Shown piece after piece: positions 34,388-41,087 of a stretch of 64,000 nt of DNA. Below the pieces are notes generated by a model, which had not been told where the DNA came from, ran no database searches, and saw nothing but the letters and a program-made list of their open reading frames with translations. A program made the position numbers and the translations under genes. Within the stretch, counting starts at the first letter, position 1, and every line of letters starts with the position of its first letter. Origin of the DNA: Shimia sp047124445. GTDB taxonomy: Bacteria > Pseudomonadota > Alphaproteobacteria > Rhodobacterales > Rhodobacteraceae. The stretch lies in the NCBI RefSeq assembly GCF_047124445.1, contig NZ_CP138921.1, positions 124,001-188,000 of the forward strand, given 5' to 3'.

Positions 34388-34878
34388 AATTTGTGACGCA
34401 ACGTAAGGCTTTGGCGCAAAAAACTTTCGCGTCTCGCACATTTTTTGCAGCTTTTACAAAAGAACTGTGCAAGCGTGCGACTCAGCTTACGCTTTCCGCC
34501 GCGTTTGGAGGGGCCCTCACGGGCGCGGCCACGGCCGGGGTTTTGGAGGAGACCCCGGTCGTGCCCTCAGGCAACGATCTCCATCTTCAGGAAATTCTCT
34601 ACGAAGTGCGCGCGGATGAAAGCCGTGTGGCGCGGTTCCGCTATGTCATGCCGCTCATTCGGCAGGGTGTGGAGTTCACCGAAATCGAGGAAGACTTCTT
34701 TCATCTGTGCATTGGCGTCGCAGTACCGTATCTCGCCATTCAGGATGAAACAGTCGATCAGGTGATCATATCCATGGCGGACAGAGAAACCACATTTGGC
34801 GAGACCACACAGGTGGCGACGCAGTTTTTTGAAGCATTCAGCGTGCAGGATGGCACCTGTATCTGGGAGGGCTTCTGA
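34384..34878 (+). CDS. DUF6497-like hypothetical protein
   Basis: A 164-residue protein with an N-terminal hydrophobic stretch (LTLSAAFGGALTGAATAG) that may be a signal or anchor. The mature part, VVPSGNDLHLQEILYEVRADESRVARFRYVMPLI, then ISMADRETTFGETTQVATQFFEAFSVQDGTCIWEGF, matches what I recall of the Rhodobacteraceae family DUF6497, which ends in CIWEGF. No function is known to me. It is the last member of the three-gene coupled set downstream of pccB. Confidence 0.62.
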   Translation: MKFVTQRKALAQKTFASRTFFAAFTKELCKRATQLTLSAAFGGALTGAATAGVLEETPVVPSGNDLHLQEILYEVRADESRVARFRYVMPLIRQGVEFTEIEEDFFHLCIGVAVPYLAIQDETVDQVIISMADRETTFGETTQVATQFFEAFSVQDGTCIWEGF

Positions 34879-35080
34879 TGACACCACTAGATATTGTTAA
34901 CGTTAAGGGCAATGAGCAAGACATTGCGGCTTTGCGGTCACAGCGGATGAGCTTGGGCTCGTATCTGTATCTTTTTGCAGAAGATTTGCATAACCTGCGC
35001 GCATGTCCCCAACGTGGGGCAGTGAGGCAGGCCGGGCAAATCCGCCCGGTTTGGACGTTAAACAATGAATGGAGAACAAG

Positions 35081-35227
35081 ATGTCCAAGAGCATCAAGTC
35101 ATTCCTGGCAATCGGCCTCGTGGCCCTGGTTGCAGCCTGTGGCCAAGACGAGCCGCTGGAAGAATATGTTGTGGTCGACCCAGAGCCGATCTCGACTGAG
35201 CCGACCTACACCGGCAAATACAAGTAA
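35081..35227 (+). CDS. Small 48-aa lipoprotein
   Basis: A short ORF encoding 48 residues, beginning MSKSIKSFLAIGLVALVAAC. The lipobox LVAAC places the lipidated Cys at residue 20, leaving a 29-residue mature peptide rich in Glu, Pro and Tyr (GQDEPLEEYVVVDPEP, then YTGKYK). GGAG lies eight bases before the ATG. It stands alone between the DUF6497-like gene and a 118-aa gene; small lipoproteins of this type seem common in this group, function unknown. Confidence 0.75.
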   Translation: MSKSIKSFLAIGLVALVAACGQDEPLEEYVVVDPEPISTEPTYTGKYK

Positions 35228-35248
35228 GGCGATCCGCCTAACAGGTGG

Positions 35249-35266
35249 ACAGGCCGCGCGGCCTGT
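35249..35266. other. 18-bp perfect palindrome after the small lipoprotein gene
   Basis: ACAGGCCGCGCGGCCTGT, 22 bp beyond the lipoprotein stop. It can fold as a hairpin on either strand but lacks a T-run, so it is more likely a 3'-end stabiliser or a protein site than a simple terminator. Confidence 0.4.
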
Positions 35267-35308
35267 TCACACCCGCGCCACGCTCTCAGCAATCCGGGGA
35301 GATGTGGC

Positions 35309-35665
35309 ATGATCAAGCATCGCGGGTTCCCCGGCCGTCTTCCGGGCACGGATTTCCAATTCACCATTCGTCGCGCCAACCCCAAAGGGGTCACGCCGAT
35401 CACCCGTCGTGAGCGGTTCAAAGACCGTCGTCCGCCGGATCGTCGCGCGGATGCGGCCTTTATGCAGGCACTGTGGGTGCATTTTGGCGACCAGCCATTT
35501 GAGCGCGGCAATCTGGATGCGGGCCGTTTGAGCTGGCTGTTCGGGCGCGAAGTGGTCGCGGTCGAAGAGGATTTTGACCCCGAAGATTATGAGGCACTGC
35601 TGGTCATTGATGAAGCGGTGGCCCGCGTGTCTTTCCCGGACGCATTTGAGGATGACTGGGCGTAA
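35309..35665 (+). CDS. Hypothetical protein
   Basis: A 118-residue cytoplasmic protein. The N-terminal third is very basic (MIKHRGFPGRLPGTDFQFTI, then RRERFKDRRPPDRRADAAF), the C-terminal third very acidic (AVEEDFDPEDYEALLVIDEA). I do not recognise a family. Such charge asymmetry could suit nucleic acid or ribosome contacts, but that is speculation. A GGGGAGATG stretch precedes the ATG at 35309. It is followed by a 313-bp gap with a strong terminator 165 bp after the stop. Confidence 0.62.
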   Translation: MIKHRGFPGRLPGTDFQFTIRRANPKGVTPITRRERFKDRRPPDRRADAAFMQALWVHFGDQPFERGNLDAGRLSWLFGREVVAVEEDFDPEDYEALLVIDEAVARVSFPDAFEDDWA

Positions 35666-35978
35666 TGTTGCCGATGCCACGACATAATGGGCAAGCCATT
35701 GCCCAAAGCGGGACAGAGGCAAAATTGCCCCTGTTTTCCGTAGTTTGCCGTGGCAAGGTCACTGTCATGGAGCGGGGCGTTGTCGCGCATCGCTCCTGTA
35801 ACAGTGTATTCCGTTACCCTTCCCCTTACGGGTGGTCCTGTATTGTCCCTTCAGGATCACCCGTTTTTTCTGTGACGCTTGCGCGTGCGGTGAAAACGGG
35901 TGAAATTGTGGGCGTAAACACAGACCAGGCGGGCAGTAGATCCGCCGACAAACCCACATCGGGAAGAGGCACAGACAC
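35666..35978 (+). other. 313-bp intergenic region with an internal terminator; possible sRNA or long 3' UTR
   Basis: No convincing protein-coding frame. The first 165 bp lead to a strong intrinsic terminator (35830-35869), so this part is either a long 3' untranslated region of the 118-aa gene or an independent small RNA. The remaining 110 bp up to the lipoprotein start presumably hold that gene's promoter; I could not pick a defensible -35/-10 pair. Confidence 0.4.
35830..35869 (+). terminator. Strong intrinsic terminator in the 35666-35978 gap
   Basis: An 11-bp stem (GGGTGGTCCTG at 35830-35840 with CAGGATCACCC at 35852-35862, one G-T pair), an 11-nt loop, then six Ts. Confidence 0.85.
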
Positions 35979-36179
35979 ATGCGTATCACAGCAGCAGTTT
36001 CCATCATTGCGCTCCTTGGGCTTTCGGCGTGCGGCCGGACCATGGGCGAGCAAGCGCTCATCGGCGCGGGTGCAGGCACCGTGGCGGCAGCGGCCGTTGG
36101 CGGCAGCCTTGCGGCCGGCGCGGTTGTCGGCGGCGCGGCCAACACGATCTATTGTCAAGAATTCGCCACCAGTTGCTGA
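35979..36179 (+). CDS. Small glycine-zipper lipoprotein
   Basis: A 66-residue lipoprotein. The signal MRITAAVSIIALLGLSAC has a lipobox LSAC with the lipidated Cys at 18. The mature part is Ala/Gly-rich with a glycine-zipper pattern (LIGAGAGTVAAAAVGG, SLAAGAVVGG) and two further cysteines at the C-terminus (YCQEFATSC). Such proteins sit in the outer membrane or periplasm; the role is unknown. It is a single-gene unit with a good terminator at 36245-36281, just before pccA. Confidence 0.78.
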   Translation: MRITAAVSIIALLGLSACGRTMGEQALIGAGAGTVAAAAVGGSLAAGAVVGGAANTIYCQEFATSC

Positions 36180-36244
36180 GCGCCTTTGCGCGCCGCAGGG
36201 TGATTTGAATTGTCCGGCTGAAACCCAGCCGGTTCCGAACCCAG

Positions 36245-36281
36245 AGCCATCGACGTGCGCAAGCGCGGCGGTGGCTTTTTT
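36245..36281 (+). terminator. Intrinsic terminator between the small lipoprotein and pccA
   Basis: A 14-bp imperfect stem (arms 36245-36258 and 36263-36276, one A-G mismatch) with a GCAA tetraloop, ending in TTTTTT. It isolates pccA from upstream transcription, so pccA needs its own promoter in the 50 bp before 36335 or relies on read-through. Confidence 0.8.
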
Positions 36282-36334
36282 GTTGCCTATGCAAGCTGCT
36301 GTCGCGGCTCGCGAAGACCAAGAAGGACGATAAG

Positions 36335-38383
36335 ATGTTCGACAAGATCCTGATTGCCAACCGGGGCGAGATTGCCTGCCGCGTGATCAAAACCGCTCGT
36401 AAGATGGGCATCAAGACGGTGGCGATTTATTCGGACGCCGACAAGCAGGCGCTGCATGTGCAAATGGCGGATGAAGCCATCCACATCGGTCCGCCACCTG
36501 CGAACCAGTCTTACATCGTGATCGACAAGGTCATGGACGCAATCAAACAGTCCGGCGCGCAGGCTGTGCATCCGGGCTATGGCTTCCTGTCGGAAAACGC
36601 CAAGTTTGCCGAGGCTTTGGAAGCCGCTGGCGTGGCTTTCGTGGGCCCGCCTAAAGGTGCGATTGAGAGCATGGGGGACAAGATCACCTCCAAGAAAATC
36701 GCGCAGGATGCCAATGTGTCGACCGTGCCGGGCTATATGGGCCTGATCGAAGACGCGGATGAGGCGGTAAAGATCTCCAACGAGATTGGCTATCCGGTGA
36801 TGATCAAAGCCTCCGCCGGTGGTGGCGGTAAGGGTATGCGGATTGCCTGGAACGATCAGGAAGCGCGTGAGGGCTTTCAATCGTCCAAGAACGAAGCCGC
36901 GAACTCGTTTGGCGATGACCGTATCTTCATTGAGAAGTTTGTGACCCAACCGCGTCACATCGAAATTCAGGTGCTGTGCGATGCGCATGGCAACGGGATT
37001 TACCTGAACGAGCGGGAATGCTCGATTCAGCGCCGGAATCAGAAGGTTGTTGAAGAAGCGCCAAGCCCGTTCCTGGATGAAGCCACCCGTAAGGCGATGG
37101 GCGAGCAGTCTGTCGCGCTGGCGAAAGCCGTGGGCTATGCCTCTGCGGGCACGGTGGAATTCATCGTTGATGGCGACAAGAACTTCTACTTCCTTGAGAT
37201 GAACACCCGTTTGCAGGTGGAACACCCTGTGACCGAGCTGATCACCGGTGTGGACCTTGTGGAGCAGATGATCCGCGTGGCGGCGGGCGAGCCGCTGTCG
37301 ATCACGCAGGATGATGTGACCATCAATGGCTGGGCGATTGAGAACCGTGTCTATGCGGAAGATCCCTATCGCAACTTCCTGCCGTCGATTGGCCGTCTGA
37401 CTCGTTATCGTCCACCTGCCGAGATTGCTGCCGGTCCGATGTTGGACAACGGCAAATGGGCGGATGATGCCAAAGAGGGCAAAGGCTTTGCTGTGCGTAA
37501 TGATACTGGCGTCTACGAAGGCGGCGAGATCAGCATGTATTACGATCCGATGATCGCAAAGCTCTGTACCTGGGCACCGACCCGTGAAGAGGCGATTGAG
37601 GCGATGCGTCAGGCGCTGGACGGGTTTGAGCTGGAAGGCATTGGCCACAACCTGCCGTTCGTGAGCGCGGTGATGGATCACCCGAAGTTCATCTCCGGTG
37701 ATATGACCACCGCCTTCATTGAGGAAGAGTATCCGGAAGGCTTTGAAGGTGTGGAGCTGCCGGAAGACCAGTTGAAGCGCGTGGCTGCTGCTGCGGCGGC
37801 GATGTACCGCGTGGCGGAAATTCGTCGCACGCGGGTGTCGGGCCGCATGGACAACCACGAGCGCCGTGTGGGCAAGAAGTGGGTTGTGTCTGCGCAAGGC
37901 ACCGATTTTGCGGTGAAGGTGAAGGCCGACAAGAAAGGGTCCACCATCAAGTTTGAGGATGGCAGCAAGCTGCGCGTGTCCTCGGACTGGACACCGGGTG
38001 ATCAACTGGCGACCTTGAAGGTAGGCGGCGAGAAGCTGGTGCTGAAGGTTGGCAAAGTGCCGGGTGGTTTCCGTCTGCGTACCCGTGGCGCCGATCTGGT
38101 GGTGCACGTGCGCAGCCCGCGTCAGGCGGAACTGGCTAAGCTGATGCCGGAGAAAGTGGCGCCAGATACTTCCAAGATGCTGCTTTGCCCGATGCCGGGT
38201 CTGATCGTAAAGGTCGACGTGGAAGTGGGTGATGAGGTGCAGGAAGGTCAGGCGCTCTGCACCGTGGAAGCCATGAAGATGGAAAACATCCTGCGGGCGG
38301 AGAAAACCACCGTGGTCACCAAGATCAACGCGGCGGCCGGTGACAGCCTCGCGGTGGACGACGTGATCATGGAGTTTGAATGA
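36335..38383 (+). CDS. pccA: Propionyl-CoA carboxylase alpha subunit (biotin carboxylase and biotin carrier)
   Basis: A 682-residue subunit carrying biotin carboxylase and the biotin carrier. Residues 1-450 are the ATP-grasp carboxylase: KILIANRGEIACRVIKTA, HPGYGFLSENAKFAEA, the ATP loop ASAGGGGKGMRIA and NTRLQVEHPVTE. A linking BT domain follows (about 470-600). The last 70 residues are the biotin carrier with the biotinylated Lys in CTVEAMKMENIL. Partner PccB is 3.3 kb upstream. AGGACG precedes the ATG. A structured inverted-repeat element lies just downstream (38433-38520). Confidence 0.96.
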   Translation: MFDKILIANRGEIACRVIKTARKMGIKTVAIYSDADKQALHVQMADEAIHIGPPPANQSYIVIDKVMDAIKQSGAQAVHPGYGFLSENAKFAEALEAAGVAFVGPPKGAIESMGDKITSKKIAQDANVSTVPGYMGLIEDADEAVKISNEIGYPVMIKASAGGGGKGMRIAWNDQEAREGFQSSKNEAANSFGDDRIFIEKFVTQPRHIEIQVLCDAHGNGIYLNERECSIQRRNQKVVEEAPSPFLDEATRKAMGEQSVALAKAVGYASAGTVEFIVDGDKNFYFLEMNTRLQVEHPVTELITGVDLVEQMIRVAAGEPLSITQDDVTINGWAIENRVYAEDPYRNFLPSIGRLTRYRPPAEIAAGPMLDNGKWADDAKEGKGFAVRNDTGVYEGGEISMYYDPMIAKLCTWAPTREEAIEAMRQALDGFELEGIGHNLPFVSAVMDHPKFISGDMTTAFIEEEYPEGFEGVELPEDQLKRVAAAAAAMYRVAEIRRTRVSGRMDNHERRVGKKWVVSAQGTDFAVKVKADKKGSTIKFEDGSKLRVSSDWTPGDQLATLKVGGEKLVLKVGKVPGGFRLRTRGADLVVHVRSPRQAELAKLMPEKVAPDTSKMLLCPMPGLIVKVDVEVGDEVQEGQALCTVEAMKMENILRAEKTTVVTKINAAAGDSLAVDDVIMEFE

Positions 38384-38432
38384 TCCGCTAAGACTTTCGG
38401 CATCCGGCGGCAGCGCCGGGTGCCACACGCAT

Positions 38433-38520
38433 CCCCTAGAGCCCAAAGCCATGTTTCTTTCCGCCCCATATCACGCTTCAAGACCCTGTGTCTTGACCTA
38501 CGGCGGAGAGGCTCTAGGGG
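38433..38520. repeat. 88-bp nested inverted-repeat element between pccA and the aldo/keto reductase
   Basis: Three nested stems: outer CCCCTAGAGCC (38433-38443) with GGCTCTAGGGG (38510-38520), both 11 nt and perfect; middle TCCGCC (38460-38465) with GGCGGA (38502-38507); inner TCAAGAC (38478-38484) with GTCTTGA (38490-38496) and a 5-nt loop. No T-run follows. It could be a structured RNA, a palindromic repeat unit or a small non-autonomous element. I do not recognise it as a known riboswitch. Confidence 0.5.
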
Positions 38521-38557
38521 TTCATGTTAACGCAAACATGAATTGGGAGAGATTGGC

Positions 38558-39469
38558 ATGAGCGCGGTTTTGGATATTGCACGCACAACAAAGATTGGCC
38601 CGTTTGAGGTAGGTCGGCTGGCCTATGGCTGCTGGCGGTTTTCCGGCAGCACGGTTGCGGACGCCACGGCGAAGATTGAGGCCGCGCTAGAGATTGGCGC
38701 CAATCTGGTGGATACGGCGGCGATCTATGGGTTTGGTGAAGAGGGTTTTGGCGCAGCCGAGGCTGTTTTGGGCGAGGTTTACGCCTCTCAAAAAGGGCTG
38801 CGGGAGAAAACTGTTCTGGTCACCAAAGGCGGGATTCACCCGCCGGTGCCTTATGACAGCCGCGCGTCTAACCTTATTGAGAGCTGTGAGGCGTCGCTCG
38901 CGCGGCTCAAAACCGATGTGATCGACGTGTTTCTGGTGCATCGGCCGGACCTTTTGGCGTCCTATGACGAAGTGGCGGAAGCGCTGACGCAGTTGCGGGC
39001 GGCGGGGAAGATCCGCGAGGCGGGGGTGAGCAACTTCACCCATACGCAAATCCGGGCGTTGCAGAGCAAGCTGGATTTTGCGCTGGTGGCCAATCAGCCG
39101 GAGTTCTCGCCGCTGGCCATCGACCCTTTGGAAGATGGCACGCTGGACATTGCGCAGGAGGTGAACCTGGCGATCATGGCGTGGTCTCCGCTGGGCGGGG
39201 GGCGTTTGACGGCAGGGCATCAGCCGGAAGCGGGCACGCAGGAGGCGCGGGTGTTGTCCGTGCTGGATGGCATTGCCACACGCGAAGGTGTTGGTGTGGA
39301 TCATGTGGCGCTGGCCTGGGTGTTGGCGCATCCAGCGGTGAGCATGGCGCTTATTGGCACGCAGAATGTGGCGCGGATCACAGACAGCGCCAAGGCTTAT
39401 GAGGTGAAACTGAGCCGACAGGACTGGTACGACGTGCTGGTGGCGGCACGCGGAGCGCCGATGCCGTGA
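38558..39469 (+). CDS. Aldo/keto reductase (YdhF-like)
   Basis: A 303-residue NADPH-dependent TIM-barrel oxidoreductase. The catalytic tetrad region is visible: Asp in LVDTAAIYG with Tyr, Lys in VLVTKGGIH, and His in VFLVHRPDLL; AWSPLGGGRL and the C-terminal cofactor-binding block IGTQNVARITDSAKA are typical. Substrate unknown. GGGAGAG precedes the ATG at 38558. It lies inside the pcc-mcm locus, but a link to propionate use is only positional. Confidence 0.88.
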   Translation: MSAVLDIARTTKIGPFEVGRLAYGCWRFSGSTVADATAKIEAALEIGANLVDTAAIYGFGEEGFGAAEAVLGEVYASQKGLREKTVLVTKGGIHPPVPYDSRASNLIESCEASLARLKTDVIDVFLVHRPDLLASYDEVAEALTQLRAAGKIREAGVSNFTHTQIRALQSKLDFALVANQPEFSPLAIDPLEDGTLDIAQEVNLAIMAWSPLGGGRLTAGHQPEAGTQEARVLSVLDGIATREGVGVDHVALAWVLAHPAVSMALIGTQNVARITDSAKAYEVKLSRQDWYDVLVAARGAPMP

Positions 39470-39506
39470 TACGACGCGGGCGTCATATCCCGGTATGCAC
39501 CGCCGC

Positions 39507-39992
39507 CTACGGCTGGCGGCGGTCGCGGATTTCCTGCTGGCGCAGCGGGTGTTTGTCGATGGAGGCAGAGAGCTCCCGCACCGTCCAAGGGGTTGGCTTG
39601 CGCAGGTACACAACGCCGTCTTTTTCCACCAAGGCCACCATGAAGCCACGCGGGCGTAGCTGCTTGCGCAGGGCGGATTTGGCGGATGGATCAGTATCGG
39701 TGAGCACAATCACATCGCGCTCAATCAGGTCGTCGGGAAAGGCCTCGATCAGCTCGAGTTGCTGCAGGTACCGGGGGTCGCGGTCGGTGTCTGCAAAGAC
39801 CACAAGCACCCGGTTTTTCCAGAGGTATGCGCTGAGGTCGGCGTTCAAACCAGATTGTATTAATTCCAGTGCATTTTCCGCCACGGTTTCCACGGAGGCA
39901 GAGGCATCATTTTCAGCGGTTTCTGTGGCTTGTACGGCAGCGCCAGTCGCGGCCAGAAAACCAGTCAGAACAAAGGCTAAGCGGTGGGTCAT
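39507..39992 (-). CDS. Secreted DUF4174 protein
   Basis: A 161-residue exported protein. A signal peptide ends near residue 22 (LTGFLAATGAAVQA). The mature C-terminal part matches DUF4174: AYLWKNRVLVVFADTDRDPRYLQQLELI, DVIVLTDTDPSAKSALRKQLRPRGFMVALVEKDG, LRKPTPWTVRELSASIDK. The fold is thought to be thioredoxin-like, but there is no CXXC. GGAGAGACG precedes the ATG at 39992. It is the only minus-strand gene between pccB and mcm. Confidence 0.83.
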   Translation of the reverse strand: MTHRLAFVLTGFLAATGAAVQATETAENDASASVETVAENALELIQSGLNADLSAYLWKNRVLVVFADTDRDPRYLQQLELIEAFPDDLIERDVIVLTDTDPSAKSALRKQLRPRGFMVALVEKDGVVYLRKPTPWTVRELSASIDKHPLRQQEIRDRRQP

Positions 39993-40169
39993 CGTCTCTC
40001 CTGTTGAGACCAATATAGGGGGTGTTTCCCCCAATACGAACCCCTTTGGTAAAGTCGGTCAAATTTTAACGTCGGTTAACAGCATTTGCACGGGTGATGC
40101 GGCATGATGGCGGCCTCTGTATATCCGGCCAGCCTTGAGGGTGTGGCCCTCAAAAAGGTGCGCAAAGCC

Positions 40170-41063
40170 ATGGACGTCATCCTACATGTCGGGGCCCATC
40201 TGAGTGGGGTTTCCACGCTCGCCAGCTATCTCAACCGCAACCGCCGTCCGCTGGAGGCCCATGGGCTGAAGGTGTGGACACCGGAGGTCACACGCAAAGG
40301 TCTGTTTGACGGGCTGACGCTGAAATCCGGTTTGGACGGTGTGGCGCGCAGGCGCGCGCGGGGGGCCGGACGGGTGCAGCTGCGCTGTGCCATGTTGGAG
40401 CGGCAAAGGGTCCGGGAGCTTTTGGTTCTGGAGCCACATATGCTGGGCTCGATGGAGAACAACATTGCCAGCGAACGGCTCTACCCGGCAGCGGGCGAGC
40501 GTGTGGCCCGCATGGTGCATGCCTTTGGCGGGCGTGTGAAGCGGGTGGTACTGGGCATGCGCGCGCTGGAAGACTACTGGGGCGGCGCAATGGCCCATGC
40601 CTTGCAGATGGGCGCAGATGTGCCGAGTGAGGCAACCATGGATCGGTTGGTCACGCAGCCGCGCAGCTGGCGCAAAGTGGTGCAGGATGTGGCCTGTGCC
40701 GCGCCAGACGCGGAAATTCTGGTGCTGCCGTATGAGCGGCTGGGCGAGCAGCCGGCGCGGGTTGTGGAATATGCCGTGAGCGGACGGTTTGGTGCGCCAA
40801 CCAATTTCCGCGTGAGCGGTCTGTCGCATGTTCCGGAGTTGCCGGTATTGCGCGAGGTGCTGGCCGATCGCGGGGTGGACCCGCAGAGCCTGCCCAAAGG
40901 CACGGACCGCTGGCATCCGTTCAGCGGGTTCCAAGTGGATATTTTACGCGAGATTTACGTTGAGGATTTGGCCTGGCTGCGCGCCGGGGCGGATGGTTTG
41001 GCGTTTCTCATCGAAGAAAACGGGACCAGCACGGCGCGACATGCCGGGCGCTTTGGCCCCTAA
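40170..41063 (+). CDS. Sulfotransferase-like protein upstream of methylmalonyl-CoA mutase
   Basis: A 297-residue protein. The start MDVILHVGAHLSGVSTLASYLNRNRRPLEAHG resembles the 5'-phosphosulfate loop region of PAPS-dependent sulfotransferases (H(I/V)GxxKTGTTxLQ...L), but the loop Lys-Thr-Gly-Thr-Thr core is replaced by Leu-Ser-Gly-Val-Ser, so PAPS binding is doubtful. The later VKRVVLGMRALEDYWGGAMAHAL and AEILVLPYERLGEQP segments also fit the fold. The start is uncertain: ATG 40104 would add 22 residues. It ends 24 bp before mcm, so co-transcription is likely. Confidence 0.6.
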   Translation: MDVILHVGAHLSGVSTLASYLNRNRRPLEAHGLKVWTPEVTRKGLFDGLTLKSGLDGVARRRARGAGRVQLRCAMLERQRVRELLVLEPHMLGSMENNIASERLYPAAGERVARMVHAFGGRVKRVVLGMRALEDYWGGAMAHALQMGADVPSEATMDRLVTQPRSWRKVVQDVACAAPDAEILVLPYERLGEQPARVVEYAVSGRFGAPTNFRVSGLSHVPELPVLREVLADRGVDPQSLPKGTDRWHPFSGFQVDILREIYVEDLAWLRAGADGLAFLIEENGTSTARHAGRFGP

Positions 41064-41087
41064 AGAACACAGACGAGGATGACACCA

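Noticed and set aside
34878..35312. A 144-aa plus-strand frame starting right at the DUF6497-like gene stop
   Set aside because: It runs out of frame through the convincing 48-aa lipoprotein gene and the following palindrome, and shows no domain-like pattern.
36287..38452. A 721-aa open frame antisense to pccA, and similar long antisense frames at 40944-43121 (opposite mcm) and 31250-32986 (opposite pccB)
   Set aside because: They are shadows of GC-rich codon use in strongly recognised genes; their composition is low-complexity His/Arg-rich and matches no protein family.
39499..39523. ACCGCCGCC/GGCGGCGGT hairpin at the end of the DUF4174 gene
   Set aside because: The stem overlaps the stop codon and has no T-run in either direction; low-complexity GC sequence is a sufficient explanation.
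41064..41087. A cobalamin riboswitch before methylmalonyl-CoA mutase
   Set aside because: Only 24 bp separate the gene from its upstream neighbour, and no B12-box-like GCCACTG sequence was seen in the nearby intergenic regions.
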